Part shown: positions 30,052-38,796 of the stretch, in pieces
Layout: each line of letters begins with the position of its first letter
Position numbering within the stretch: the stretch's first letter is position 1
Origin: JACNKJ01 sp964344565
Lineage (GTDB): Bacteria; Krumholzibacteriota; Krumholzibacteriia; JACNKJ01
Length of the DNA stretch: 64,000 bases
Direction: 5' to 3'
Assembly: GCA_964344565.1 (NCBI GenBank)
Contig: CAYFNT010000014.1
Coordinates: 1-64,000 of the forward strand
Translations under genes and position numbers: made by a program
Notes under the pieces: generated by a model
Database searches by the model: none
What the model saw: only the letters and a program-made list of their open reading frames with translations
What the model was told of the DNA's origin: nothing

Positions 30052-30891
30052 TTACCTCACCGTTCCGATCGCCCGGCGACGGGCGATGTAGCCGATGTTC
30101 GCGATGATCATCACGACGATGATCAAGAGATGGCTCGTCATCTGATAGGGCATTCCGCGGCTGGCTTCGCCCGGACGATCCAGCAGGCGCTCGTACTCGG
30201 CGGCGCCCTTCACTCCGGGCAGCAGTCCGAAGATTTGCCTCGACTGCAGATAGGGATAGTAGTCCGAGGCCATCACCCCCGTGACTCCTAGCGCCACCGG
30301 CACGCCGTACTTGGCGTTGCCGTACTGGATCCACATGTCGGCCACGTTGCCGCCGGCCATGCTGACCACGCACTCCACGTCGCTGAAGTTGTGCAGGTCC
30401 TCCATCATGGGGATCTCATCCACCGGCGTGCCGTAGTAGTCGGTGGGGAAGGGAACCCGGAAGTCCGTGCCCATGGCGAGAATCGTGATGGCCGGATAGG
30501 GCTTGTAGCCCAGGAAGGTGTAGTCGATGCCGTGTTCCTTGCCATGCTCGCCCGCGACGCGGGTGATGAGCTCATCGGCCATGGCCGGTCCGAATTGGGA
30601 TAGCGTGGTCACGATGACCCGCGCGTCCTTTTCGAAAACCTGGTTGAGGATGCCCTCCGCCATGGGGTGCAATTCGGCCAGGGTGCTCGGGTCGTAGTCG
30701 ATGGCCAGGTGCAGCACTTCGCCGGGCTGGAGGTCCTCGATGAAATCGTAGACCGCCCGCACCTCGCCCGAGATGCCCACGGGTACCATGAAGGGCCAGA
30801 TGGCGGGGATGATCACCGCGATGGCCATGAGCAGGTAGATCCACCGGCGGTCGATGTTCAGCAGCTTATCGTACCAGGGCGCCTGCATCAT
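30052..30891 (-). CDS. Two-helix membrane protein with large soluble domain, operon gene 3 (unknown)
   Basis: 279 aa. One helix near the N-terminus (about 18-36), a soluble alpha/beta domain of about 200 residues, and one helix near the C-terminus (about 245-265) ending in basic residues IARRRAIG. The soluble part begins LHLAIDYDPSTLAELHPMAE and contains ARVIVTTLSQFGP and VECVVSMAGGNVADMW; alternating beta strands and helices suggest a Rossmann-like or periplasmic-binding-like fold. No catalytic motif is evident. ATG 30891 overlaps the stop of gene 2 (ATGA) and is preceded by GGGAGG. The protein shares its helix-domain-helix layout with gene 1 (31518-32744). Function unknown. Confidence 0.72.
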   Translation of the reverse strand: MMQAPWYDKLLNIDRRWIYLLMAIAVIIPAIWPFMVPVGISGEVRAVYDFIEDLQPGEVLHLAIDYDPSTLAELHPMAEGILNQVFEKDARVIVTTLSQFGPAMADELITRVAGEHGKEHGIDYTFLGYKPYPAITILAMGTDFRVPFPTDYYGTPVDEIPMMEDLHNFSDVECVVSMAGGNVADMWIQYGNAKYGVPVALGVTGVMASDYYPYLQSRQIFGLLPGVKGAAEYERLLDRPGEASRGMPYQMTSHLLIIVVMIIANIGYIARRRAIGTVR

Positions 30892-31514
30892 TCACCTCCC
30901 ATGTAGCCGCGTTCGATTCCGAGGATGATCTTCATGCTGTAGCTGATCGCCCCCAGGCCGACGCCGATGATGATGGCCCGCTTGGCCGCCATGTTCGGCA
31001 CTGCGAGGATCCACTGAACCAGCGAGCTGTTCCAGCTGGACAGGGGCTCGGGCAGGGGAATGATGCGGAGCATCACGATGAATGCCGTGATGAGCAGCAC
31101 CGAGGCCAGCATGGTGCGCACCCGGAATGCACGGTAGGCCGCGCTGGCGATGTAGAAGGCCAGCATGGAGAAGATGGTCGCCTGGCAGGGGATCATGATG
31201 TAGTAGAAGAGATTCTGCAGCAGCGAGCCGGGCGTGGTGAATTGCTCGCGCTGGAGCCCCGCGAGAACCATCACCAGGAATCCGGCGATGGTGGCCAGGG
31301 CGTAGAAACGCTCCTTCGGATCCTTGCGCGCCTTGTTCACCGTGCCGCGCATGAGCGAAAAGATGCCCAGCGGCAGCGCGAGAATGCCGATGACGATGAC
31401 GAAGTCATTGGCGTAGGTGAACAGGAACTCGGACCAGGCGTGCGGCACGAAGTACTGCATCACCATGACGATGCCGGTGATGAAGACGATCAGAATGGGT
31501 ATCGATTTCTTCAT
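30888..31514 (-). CDS. Multi-spanning membrane protein, operon gene 2 (unknown)
   Basis: 208 aa with about six membrane helices (blocks MKKSIPILIVFITGIVMVMQ, FVIVIGILALPLGIF, ALATIAGFLVMVLAGL, LFYYIMIPCQATIFSMLAFY, MLASVLLITAFIVMLR and KRAIIIGVGLGAISYS). A basic cytosolic-type loop (RGTVNKARKDPKERF) follows helix 2. I do not recognise the family. Its ATG lies 3 bp after gene 1's stop with no good Shine-Dalgarno, so it depends on coupling; its own stop overlaps gene 3 by 4 bp. With gene 4 it would form the transmembrane body of a complex (inference). Confidence 0.72.
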   Translation of the reverse strand: MKKSIPILIVFITGIVMVMQYFVPHAWSEFLFTYANDFVIVIGILALPLGIFSLMRGTVNKARKDPKERFYALATIAGFLVMVLAGLQREQFTTPGSLLQNLFYYIMIPCQATIFSMLAFYIASAAYRAFRVRTMLASVLLITAFIVMLRIIPLPEPLSSWNSSLVQWILAVPNMAAKRAIIIGVGLGAISYSMKIILGIERGYMGGE

Positions 31515-31517
31515 GTT

Positions 31518-32744
31518 TTATACCGGTGTCTGCACGAGTTTGAGGATGCCGTCCCAACTTGTGAAAGTCAGGGTGAGTATTCCCGCGACGATGAAGATGA
31601 TGATGGCCACCTTGGTCCAGTCCTGGGCCTTGAGGGGGCCGATCTGCGAGGGCTCCTGGGAGAGGTAGGCCGAGGCCGCGTAGAGTTCCTCGCCGATGAG
31701 CGTGTAGTCGGTGGCCGCCACGAAGAAGGGAATCTGCGCGAGCTGGTCGGTGCCCGATATCTGGATGGCTCCGGTGCCGCTGCCCGTCTCGGCGAGCAAC
31801 AGGCTCTCCGCGTGGAAGACGCCCATGTAGAAGCAGGTGGCGGGCTTCTCGCGGGTCATGAGCCCGTTGACCGCCGCCACGTAGGGAAACTGCATGGCCG
31901 ACACGTAGCTCACGTTGTCGGGGTTGTAGACCTCGGGACGTCCGGCCTGGGTGTAGGCCTCCTTCACCACCTCCTGGCCCATGGCCAGCATGACCGGATC
32001 GTTCACCGGCACGAGTATGGGCGTCTGGTACTCGGCCGTTCGCTTGGCCACCCGCGACAGGATCGTGTAACCCGCGATGGTGGCGATGTCGCTGGCCGTG
32101 CCCGTGCCCAGCACGTAGAGGATGGGCGTGCCCATCTCCGTGGCGCGGCCGATGGCCTCGTCCACGGCCCCGAGCCCGGGGATGGGGCGGATGTAGAGCT
32201 CCTCGCCCCGCTTGGACACCGAGATGAAGTAGAGCACCGCGGCGCCGAAGACCAGCGTCACGATGAGGATGTTCGTCTTGCCCCTGTGGTACCAGTTGCC
32301 CTCGCCCGCGCCGGTGACCACCGGCGTCCAGGCGCTGGCGCTGCCGTCGGCGGCCCGTCCGCGAAGACGGAGGTGGACATCCTCGCCGATGGCCACGAAG
32401 GCGGGATTTGGATCGCCCTGGAGGGTGGCGTCCGAATCGAAGTAGACGAATTCCTCGCTGCCCCGGGGCACGCTTCCCACCTGGAACCACTCGGACTCCG
32501 GCGCGCCCGGCGACGGCGCGCGCCAGACCTCGTAGACGAGCAGCTCCGCGTCGTCGGGCGAGAGCGTCCAGCCGAGCAGAAGCCCGTGTCCGTTGTCGTT
32601 GGGATTGTCCGCGACGCTCAGGTTCTCCGGCGCGCGCAGGATCTGCGCGCTGGCGCCGAAAGCGAAGAGCAGAAGCATGAGGACGAGGAAAAGGAGGGAG
32701 CGGGGGCGGATAGCGAGTCTGTGCAGCCTGCTCGGCGTGATCAC
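31518..32744 (-). CDS. DUF6754-like membrane protein with N-terminal FN3-like domain, operon gene 1
   Basis: 408 aa. An N-terminal signal or anchor (about 17-36) is followed by a fibronectin-III-like module (PENLSVADNPNDNG, LGWTLSPDD, YEVWRAPSPG; about 40-145). A membrane helix lies at about 155-175. A conserved-looking soluble domain of about 190 residues has GTGTASDIATIAGYTILSR, LVPVNDPVMLAMGQEVV and SGTDQLAQIPFFVAATDYTL. One helix closes the protein. The latter domain matches my recollection of DUF6754, a family without known function. The start is GTG 32744 with AAAGG about 9 bases upstream. First gene of four; promoter at 32820-32848. Confidence 0.72.
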   Translation of the reverse strand: MITPSRLHRLAIRPRSLLFLVLMLLLFAFGASAQILRAPENLSVADNPNDNGHGLLLGWTLSPDDAELLVYEVWRAPSPGAPESEWFQVGSVPRGSEEFVYFDSDATLQGDPNPAFVAIGEDVHLRLRGRAADGSASAWTPVVTGAGEGNWYHRGKTNILIVTLVFGAAVLYFISVSKRGEELYIRPIPGLGAVDEAIGRATEMGTPILYVLGTGTASDIATIAGYTILSRVAKRTAEYQTPILVPVNDPVMLAMGQEVVKEAYTQAGRPEVYNPDNVSYVSAMQFPYVAAVNGLMTREKPATCFYMGVFHAESLLLAETGSGTGAIQISGTDQLAQIPFFVAATDYTLIGEELYAASAYLSQEPSQIGPLKAQDWTKVAIIIFIVAGILTLTFTSWDGILKLVQTPV

Positions 32745-32819
32745 GGGCCCAGCCTTTCGCGATGGTTCGACGTTCGAACGCCGGCGACGCTCGCCGCCGG
32801 CGCCTGTCTAACGCGCAGC

Positions 32820-32848
32820 ATTGTGAAGGCAGGAGAAAAAACTGACAA
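32820..32848 (-). promoter_or_regulatory. Promoter of the four-gene membrane operon
   Basis: On the minus strand TTGTCA (32848-32843), a 17-bp spacer, and CACAAT (32825-32820). Between it and GTG 32744 the leader holds a GC hairpin in which two CGCCGGCG octamers (about 32780-32803) can pair. Confidence 0.6.
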
Positions 32849-32879
32849 GCGGAATTCTGGATGCTGCGAGATTGCATGA

Positions 32880-32908
32880 ATAAACCCGCGGCAGGATCTC
32901 GCCGCGGG
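32880..32908 (-). terminator. Terminator of the rhodanese gene
   Basis: CCCGCGGC (32885-32892) pairs perfectly with GCCGCGGG (32901-32908). On the minus strand TTTAT follows. It separates the rhodanese gene from the promoter of the membrane operon. Confidence 0.85.
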
Positions 32909-32935
32909 CCTTTCCATCCGAGTTCGGATGCTGAG

Positions 32936-33613
32936 CTATTTCGTTACGGGCAGCCCCGCCTTGGCCCAGTCGATGATGCCGTATCGCAGGTTGTAGACGC
33001 GCTCGAATCCCTGATCCATGAGGATCTTCGCCGCCACCGTGCTGCGATTCCCCGAGCGGCAGTAGATGAAAACCGGCTCATCCCTGTGGGAGGCCAGTTC
33101 GTTCACCCGATACTGAAGCTCGCGGATAGGCAGCAGCTCGGCTCCATCGATATGGCCCTGGGAAAACTCCATGGGCGTGCGCACGTCGAGGATGAACGGC
33201 TGCACCGACTCGATGAGTTCCCTGGCCTCGCCGGCGCGAAGCTCGCTGTAGTTGCGGCGGCTGAACTCGTGGACGGTGATCTTTCCCTCCCGACCCTCGA
33301 GCCAGTAGTCGTACTCGCCGGCTGCCTTGAACTTGATGTAGGGCTTCTCGCCCAGCTTCGGCAGGGTTTCGGCGATCTCCAGAGCCTCCACGCGGAAATT
33401 CATCACGGCGCCGCTTTTCGTCTCGAAGTTGACGTAGTCGCCTCGATAGACGTGAAGGTGTGGGGCCTTCCCTTTCATGAGCACGATGTTGCGCAGACCG
33501 TCGACCACTTCCCCGGAGATCACTGGCTCGCCGACGCTCTCGGGGGTGGCGCAGGCCACCGGCACCAGAAGCAGGGGAAGGAGCATGGGGATGATGAGTC
33601 GTTCACGAAGCAT
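32936..33613 (-). CDS. Exported rhodanese with N-terminal cupredoxin-like domain
   Basis: 225 aa. ATG 33613 with GGAGG 8-12 bases upstream is preferred over an upstream start; it begins a signal sequence ending PLLLVPVAC, a possible but imperfect lipobox. Residues about 30-115 (GKAPHLHVYRGDYVNFET, FKAAGEYDYWLEGREGKITVHE) look like a cupredoxin-like beta-sandwich without an obvious full copper ligand set. Residues about 125-225 are a rhodanese with active-site loop CRSGNRS and the usual DVRTPMEFSQGHIDGA motif. Likely periplasmic sulfur transfer or redox sensing. Single gene, divergent from the BamA-like/NtrYC operon. Confidence 0.8.
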   Translation of the reverse strand: MLRERLIIPMLLPLLLVPVACATPESVGEPVISGEVVDGLRNIVLMKGKAPHLHVYRGDYVNFETKSGAVMNFRVEALEIAETLPKLGEKPYIKFKAAGEYDYWLEGREGKITVHEFSRRNYSELRAGEARELIESVQPFILDVRTPMEFSQGHIDGAELLPIRELQYRVNELASHRDEPVFIYCRSGNRSTVAAKILMDQGFERVYNLRYGIIDWAKAGLPVTK

Positions 33614-33722
33614 TGGGCACCTCCGTCCGCGGATACGGACCTTGATATCGAAACAGCGGGAATTGGGTAATAAAGTGAACAACGTTAGTCAACCCCGGCC
33701 GGGGGCAGAGGGGGTGGCAGAT

Positions 33723-33750
33723 ATTCACGACCTGTGAATAAATTTCACAG
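33723..33750. promoter_or_regulatory. Overlapping inverted repeats, TGTGA-N7-TCACA operator candidate
   Basis: CTGTGAA (33732-33738) and TTCACAG (33744-33750) form a perfect inverted repeat around a 5-bp centre. A second one, ATTCAC (33723-33728)/GTGAAT (33734-33739), overlaps it, so three half-sites alternate. It lies in the 262-bp divergent region between the rhodanese gene and the BamA-like/NtrYC operon. It resembles CRP/FNR-family sites but with a 7-bp spacer instead of 6. Confidence 0.6.
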
Positions 33751-33875
33751 TCGAAAGAGGCCGAAAACCCGTGACGTCTTCTAAGTGTCGCGGATAAAAT
33801 GGATTACGCAATCGCGATTCGGCACGCTCTTGGTATGCGACTTGATGGAGTCTGGTCTCAACCAGCGAGAGTGAT

Positions 33876-35252
33876 ATGTCCCGAGCCCGAGAATGCCTCT
33901 GGAGCCTGGCGCTCCTGATCCTGCTGCTGATGCCCGTGGCGTCTGCCGGCCAGGAAAACGACTCCGCGCAGCGCAGCCTTCGGGTGTCCGCCGTGGAGAT
34001 CGAAGGGGCCTGGAAGACCCGTGAAGCCGTGGTCCTCCACCTGCTCGGCCTTCGGCCCGGCGATGAGCTCACTCCCGCCGAGCTGCTTCGCGGGCGCGAG
34101 CGCCTGCTTCGATCCGGATTCTTCCACGAGGTCGACATCAGTTCCCGCGCCGGAGATGCGAAGGGCGAGGTCGTCCTCGAATTGAAGTTGCAGGAGCGGC
34201 ATCGTCCCTTCCTCGACACGGGATTCGGTTACCGCGACACCGGCGGCTGGTATCTCAACCTGATCTCGCTGCGATCGGAGAACACCCTCGGTCTCGGAGG
34301 CAGAAGCACCCTCGGCTTCCAGCTCGGATTCCGCACCGCGGGCGCCGCGCTCGAAACGCTCCTTCCGCTGCGCTCCGACTCCTCCCTTGCGCTGAGGCTT
34401 CGACTGAGCGCCCTTTCGGAGGAGCGGCTCTGGTACGAGGAGGAGCCCGGCTGGGACGGTCTCTTCGATCAGTACCGTCTCAAACTGAATCGTAGCCAGG
34501 CCGATCTCGGAATCGAGTGGCGACCCAATCTGCTCACCCAATTCAGCCTTGGCCTTTCCGGGCTGAAGATGGAGCCCCGCGACGAAGGCGAGAACCGGGA
34601 CCTCAAGGAAGAGGTTCCCCTGGACGATCTGCCCGCCCTGCTGATCGCTGAAGTCGAGCCCGCGATGCTCCACGGCCTGACCCTGGGCCTGCGCCTCGGT
34701 TCGGGCGGCATGGACGGCAAGCCGGGCCACTCCCTGATCGTCTCGGGCAGGCTCGTGGACGAAGCCCTGGGCGCCGATCGCGGGTTCCAGCGTTGGAATC
34801 TGGCCCTCAGCTCCACACACCGTCTCTTCGATGGTCATGATCTCGCGCTGGGCCTGCGTGCCGGCGCCATCACCGGCGACGCTCCCTGGTACGAGCGATT
34901 TCATCTGGGCGGCTCCTACTCCCTGCGAGGTTTCCGCGACTACAGCCTTTCGCCCATCGACGGTCACGGAGCTTTCTGGACGGCTTCGGGGGAGTATCGC
35001 TTTCCCCTCACCGCGTCCCGAAGGACCCGACTCGGCGGCGTGGTCTTCCTCGATGCCGGCCGGGGACATGGCCTGCCGGATGACCGCGACTTCGAGGTCG
35101 ACTACGACACGCTGCAGATGGGCATGGGCTACGGTCTTCGCTACGAGATCCCCTGGATGGGGGTGCTCGGCTTCGACGTGGGCTTTCCCGTCACCCGCGG
35201 CGTGACCGGCGAGTCCACCTGGTACTACCTGACCCTGGGGCACAGCTTCTGA
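33876..35252 (+). CDS. BamA/TamA-superfamily outer-membrane protein
   Basis: 458 aa. Signal peptide about 1-24. One POTRA-like domain (about 34-110: VEIEGAWKTREAVVLHLLGLRPGD, LLRSGFFHEVDIS) precedes a 16-strand-type barrel region. The LGGSYSLRGFRDYS block (about 345) is the conserved loop-6 motif of the Omp85 superfamily (usually [VL]RGF/Y), and the protein ends in a C-terminal Phe (LTLGHSF). With one POTRA and 458 aa it is much shorter than BamA (about 800) and nearer to TamA/patatin-associated or bacterial-surface-antigen types. GAGAG before ATG 33876 is a fair Shine-Dalgarno. Its stop TGA overlaps the DUF4390 start. Confidence 0.85.
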   Translation: MSRARECLWSLALLILLLMPVASAGQENDSAQRSLRVSAVEIEGAWKTREAVVLHLLGLRPGDELTPAELLRGRERLLRSGFFHEVDISSRAGDAKGEVVLELKLQERHRPFLDTGFGYRDTGGWYLNLISLRSENTLGLGGRSTLGFQLGFRTAGAALETLLPLRSDSSLALRLRLSALSEERLWYEEEPGWDGLFDQYRLKLNRSQADLGIEWRPNLLTQFSLGLSGLKMEPRDEGENRDLKEEVPLDDLPALLIAEVEPAMLHGLTLGLRLGSGGMDGKPGHSLIVSGRLVDEALGADRGFQRWNLALSSTHRLFDGHDLALGLRAGAITGDAPWYERFHLGGSYSLRGFRDYSLSPIDGHGAFWTASGEYRFPLTASRRTRLGGVVFLDAGRGHGLPDDRDFEVDYDTLQMGMGYGLRYEIPWMGVLGFDVGFPVTRGVTGESTWYYLTLGHSF

Positions 35253-35923
35253 TGGCGCGCGGACGCGTCATAGGGCTGTTCGTTACACTCCTGCTGGCGA
35301 CGGGACTGCTGGCCGACGAGCCGCGGGCCGTGCGGGTGGATCCCGCGCGCAGCGGCAACTACCTGGTCGCGGATCTCGAGTTCGAGAACCTCTTTCCCCG
35401 TCCCATCGAGAACACGCTCAAGAGCGGCCTTCCCGTGGTCATCGACTGCGTCATCGAATTGCAGGGCGACGGCGGAGGACATCGCGGCATTCTGCTTCGG
35501 AGCGAGCTCAGCTACGACGTCTGGGACGGCATCTACGGCCTGAGGCGCGGCGAATTCAGCGCCATCTTCGAGGACTTCCTCGCCCTGCGCTCCGCCTGCG
35601 ACCGCCTCGAAGCCCTGCCTCTCGCGCCATTGAGCGCCGTGCCTCCCCAGGCCACCTTCCACCTGCGGCTTCGCGTATCGGTCAATCCCTTCGCCGGCGA
35701 GGAGGAGGATCGCGTGGCCCGCTGGCTGGCCGAGACGGTGAGCGATCCCCGCGATCCCAGCCGCCGGGAATTCCGCGTCGATCTCGGGGGACTCATCGAC
35801 GGTTTCTTCCGCAATGTCGATCGCGACAGGAACTGGGGCCAGTCCACGCGCTTCGGACCCTTCCGAATGGAGGATCTGCGCGTCGTCGAGGCCCAATCCG
35901 CCCTGGAGGGAGAGCAGCCATGA
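35252..35923 (+). CDS. DUF4390 family exported protein
   Basis: 223 aa. Signal peptide about 1-21, then a beta-rich domain (YLVADLEFENLFPRPIENTL, LPVVIDCVIEL, ATFHLRLRVSVNPF) that I recognise as DUF4390. This family is commonly encoded just upstream of NtrY-type sensor kinases, as here; its role is not known. The start overlaps the preceding barrel gene's stop by one base and its own end overlaps the kinase gene by 4 bp, so all four genes are translationally coupled. It may be the periplasmic input partner of the kinase (inference). Confidence 0.75.
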   Translation: MARGRVIGLFVTLLLATGLLADEPRAVRVDPARSGNYLVADLEFENLFPRPIENTLKSGLPVVIDCVIELQGDGGGHRGILLRSELSYDVWDGIYGLRRGEFSAIFEDFLALRSACDRLEALPLAPLSAVPPQATFHLRLRVSVNPFAGEEEDRVARWLAETVSDPRDPSRREFRVDLGGLIDGFFRNVDRDRNWGQSTRFGPFRMEDLRVVEAQSALEGEQP

Positions 35924-37386
35924 GTCTGCGCCTGCGCATCTTCCTGACCTTCGCGCTGCTGGCCCTGCTGCCGGCCCTTCCGGCCACCTGGGCGGTGCGG
36001 CAGCTCATTCACAAGAGCTTCGAGTTGGGACTCAGCGAAGATCTTCGCGCGGGCCTGGACGCCGGCGCCGAGACCGCGCGTCGATACCTTCGCAGCGAGG
36101 CCCGCGACTTCCGAGAGGATGTGCAATCGGCCCTGGCCGCCGGCCCCTTGGCTCATCGCCAGGAGTTCCAGTGGATCCGCCTTGGCGCGGATGGCCGGGC
36201 CGAATCTCGCAGCGACGATTACCTGGGAGAGAAGTCCGACGCCCTGGTGGCCGAAGCTCAGGAGCATCTGGACGAGTTGCGCGGAGACGGTGAAATGATC
36301 TCGCTCCGAGCCGCCTCGCGCAGCCGGCTGGCGGCCCTCGTCATGCGGGGCGGCGTACCCTACATACTCACGCGGCCCCTGCCCGCGGAATTCCTCGCCG
36401 ATTTCGACGGCATCGTCGGCGCCCAGCAGCTGCAGGCCGGCCTCGATCTGGAGAAGGAGCGCCTGACCCGCGGCTTCCTCTATCCCTTCCTGCTGGTCTA
36501 CCTGATCATCCTGCTGCTGTCGCTGATCCTGGCCGGACTGCTCAGCCGTCGCCTTACCCGCGGCCTGGACACCCTCGTGGAAGGGGCCGAACGGGTGGGC
36601 TCCGGAGACTGGAGCCTGCGTCTGGATCCCGGCGGACGCGACGAGGTCGGCAAACTGGTCCTGGCCTTCAACGACATGGCCTCCAACCTGGAAGGTCAGC
36701 AGCGGCGACTGCTCGATCTCGAGAAGATGGCGGCCTGGCGCGAGATGGCCCGCGGTCTGGCCCACGAGATCAAGAATCCTCTTACGCCCATCTCCCTGGT
36801 CGTGCAGGAGCTTCGCGATCGCTACCGCGGCGAGGACGAAAACTACGGCGCGCTGCTTTCCGAATCGGGTCGCATCATCGAGGAGGAGGTGGAGAGCCTT
36901 CGGAAGCTGTCCCGGGAGTTCAGCGAGTTCGCGCGCACTCCTGAGATGAAGAAACTGCCTTCGGACCTGAATCAGCTTCTCCGCGATCTCTCCCACCTCT
37001 ACGGGTCGGTGCCGGTTGAGCTGGATCTCGACGAGGATCTGGGCGAGTTCGACTTCGACTCCGAACAGATGCGCCGCGTGCTCTCGAACCTCTTCGAGAA
37101 CGCCGTGGCCGCGCTGAACGGCGTGGACGGGGCGCGCATTTCCGTGAGCACGCGCCGCGAGGCTGCGGGCCGCGCCGAACTGATCTTCGCGGACAACGGC
37201 TCCGGCGTGCCCGGGGAGATCCGCGAACGCATCTTCGAACCCCACTTCACCACCAAGGGAAGCGGCATGGGCCTCGGCCTGGCCCTCGTGCGCAGCGTCA
37301 TGCTGCTGCACGGCGGCGAGGTCAGGCTCGAGGAGGGGTCCGGCGCCCGCTTCCGGCTTAGCCTGCCCATGGAGGACCGCTCATGA
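35920..37386 (+). CDS. NtrY-type sensor histidine kinase
   Basis: 488 aa. Helix 1 at about 7-25, a periplasmic sensor region of about 150 residues, helix 2 at about 186-208, then HAMP (RGLDTLVEGAERVGSGDW). The HisKA dimerisation domain holds phospho-acceptor His in GLAHEIKNPLTP (about 284). The HATPase_c part has the N-box NLFENAVAAL, G1 DNGSGVPGE and F/G2 FTTKGSGMGLGLALV. No PAS domain is seen, unlike classical NtrY. It phosphorylates the sigma-54 activator encoded next (ATGA overlap at 37383-37386). Stimulus unknown; upstream genes suggest an envelope signal. Confidence 0.9.
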   Translation: MSLRLRIFLTFALLALLPALPATWAVRQLIHKSFELGLSEDLRAGLDAGAETARRYLRSEARDFREDVQSALAAGPLAHRQEFQWIRLGADGRAESRSDDYLGEKSDALVAEAQEHLDELRGDGEMISLRAASRSRLAALVMRGGVPYILTRPLPAEFLADFDGIVGAQQLQAGLDLEKERLTRGFLYPFLLVYLIILLLSLILAGLLSRRLTRGLDTLVEGAERVGSGDWSLRLDPGGRDEVGKLVLAFNDMASNLEGQQRRLLDLEKMAAWREMARGLAHEIKNPLTPISLVVQELRDRYRGEDENYGALLSESGRIIEEEVESLRKLSREFSEFARTPEMKKLPSDLNQLLRDLSHLYGSVPVELDLDEDLGEFDFDSEQMRRVLSNLFENAVAALNGVDGARISVSTRREAAGRAELIFADNGSGVPGEIRERIFEPHFTTKGSGMGLGLALVRSVMLLHGGEVRLEEGSGARFRLSLPMEDRS

Positions 37387-38780
37387 AGGGCCGCATCCTC
37401 GTCGTGGATGACGAGAAGAACATCGGACGCAGCATGGAGATGATCCACGAGTCCGAGGGGCACGAGGTGGTCAGCGTGCACGCCGGCGACGAGGCCCTGG
37501 TCATGCTCGAAAAGCGCGGCGATTTCGACCTGGTCTACCTGGACATCCAGATGCCCGGCATGGACGGCATCGAAACCCTCGAGAAGATCCGCGAGCGTTG
37601 GCCGGACCTGGCCGTGGTGATGATCTCGGGGCACGCCACGGTGGAGAAGGCCGTCGAGGCCCTCAAGCTCGGCGCCGCGGACTTCCTGGAAAAGGGATTC
37701 AGCAAGTCGCGGCTTCTGGCCACCACCGCGGCGGTCATGGATCGGGTGAGTCTGCGCCGGGAGAACCTCGAGCTTCGCAGGAACCTGGAGGCCGAAGACG
37801 AGATCATCGGCGAGAGCGACGCCCTGCGCATGGTGCGCGAACAGATCCAACGCGTAGCGCCCAGTCCCGCGCGGGTGCTCATCACCGGCGAGAGCGGCAC
37901 GGGCAAGGAACTGGTGGCGCGGGCCATCCACCGGGCCAGCGATCGGGCCAAGGGACCTTTCGTGCGCGTGAACTGCGCGGCCATTCCGGAGACCCTCATC
38001 GAAAGCGAACTCTTCGGCGTGGTGAAGGGCGCCTACACCGGCGCCGACCGCGACCGCGAGGGCAAGTTCAGCGCGGCCGACGGCGGCACGCTCTTCCTGG
38101 ACGAGATCGCCGACATGAGCCTGAACACCCAGACCAAGGTGCTCCGCGCCCTCCAGGAAGGCGAGTTCGAGAAGGTGGGCGGCGGCAAGACGGAGAAGGT
38201 GGACGTGCGGGTGCTCGCCGCCACCAACAAGAAACTCGAGTCCGCCGTGGCCGAGGGGGAGTTTCGCGAGGATCTCTACTATCGTCTGGCGGTGGTGCCG
38301 ATTCATCTGCCGCCGCTTCGCGCGCGCAAGGAGGACATCCCCCTGCTCGTGGAACGTTTCCAGAACGAGTTCGAGAGCAAGTACGGACTTCCCGCCAAAC
38401 GCATGGAGCCCGAAATCCTCGAGAAGCTCGCCAGGCATGCCTGGCCGGGAAACATCCGCGAACTTCGAAACCAGGTGGAGCGACTGCTGATCATGGGGGG
38501 CGAGAGCATCGGTCCCCAGGATCTGCCTCCGGAGCTGACGGGCGGCGATTCGACCGCGCGTTTCCGCAGCCTCGACGAGGCGGTGAGCGCCCTGGCGGAT
38601 ACCTTGGCGGGCCAGCCCTTGAGCGAGTGCAAGAATCTCTTCGAGCGGGAGATCATCCGACTGGCTCTGGAACGGCGCCAGGGCAACGTGACCCGGGCGG
38701 CTCAGGATCTGGGCGTGGAGCGCACCAACCTGCACAAGAAGATCCGCCGGCTGGGGCTGGGCGAGGGGGATGAACTGTGA
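37383..38780 (+). CDS. NtrC-family sigma-54-dependent response regulator
   Basis: 465 aa. The receiver domain has phospho-acceptor Asp54 in VYLDIQMPGMDG. The AAA+ sigma-54 activation domain has Walker A GESGTGKE (about 166), the sigma-54 contact loop GAYTGA (the usual GAFTGA with F to Y), and Walker B TLFLDEIADM. A Fis-type helix-turn-helix (GNVTRAAQDLGVERTNLHKKI, about 437-457) closes it. Last gene of the four-gene operon starting at 33876. It would activate sigma-54 promoters on phosphorylation; targets are unknown, but autoregulation of the operon is common in the family. Confidence 0.93.
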   Translation: MKGRILVVDDEKNIGRSMEMIHESEGHEVVSVHAGDEALVMLEKRGDFDLVYLDIQMPGMDGIETLEKIRERWPDLAVVMISGHATVEKAVEALKLGAADFLEKGFSKSRLLATTAAVMDRVSLRRENLELRRNLEAEDEIIGESDALRMVREQIQRVAPSPARVLITGESGTGKELVARAIHRASDRAKGPFVRVNCAAIPETLIESELFGVVKGAYTGADRDREGKFSAADGGTLFLDEIADMSLNTQTKVLRALQEGEFEKVGGGKTEKVDVRVLAATNKKLESAVAEGEFREDLYYRLAVVPIHLPPLRARKEDIPLLVERFQNEFESKYGLPAKRMEPEILEKLARHAWPGNIRELRNQVERLLIMGGESIGPQDLPPELTGGDSTARFRSLDEAVSALADTLAGQPLSECKNLFEREIIRLALERRQGNVTRAAQDLGVERTNLHKKIRRLGLGEGDEL

Positions 38781-38796
38781 GTGTTGGGAGCCACAG

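Noticed and set aside
33733..33749. Calling the palindrome a CRP site outright
   Set aside because: Spacer is 7 bp, not 6; the regulator is unknown.
33821..33834. Sigma-54-like -24/-12 promoter before the BamA-like operon
   Set aside because: GGCACG is present at the -24 position, but the -12 element reads TGGT instead of TTGC, so the GC dinucleotide is missing.
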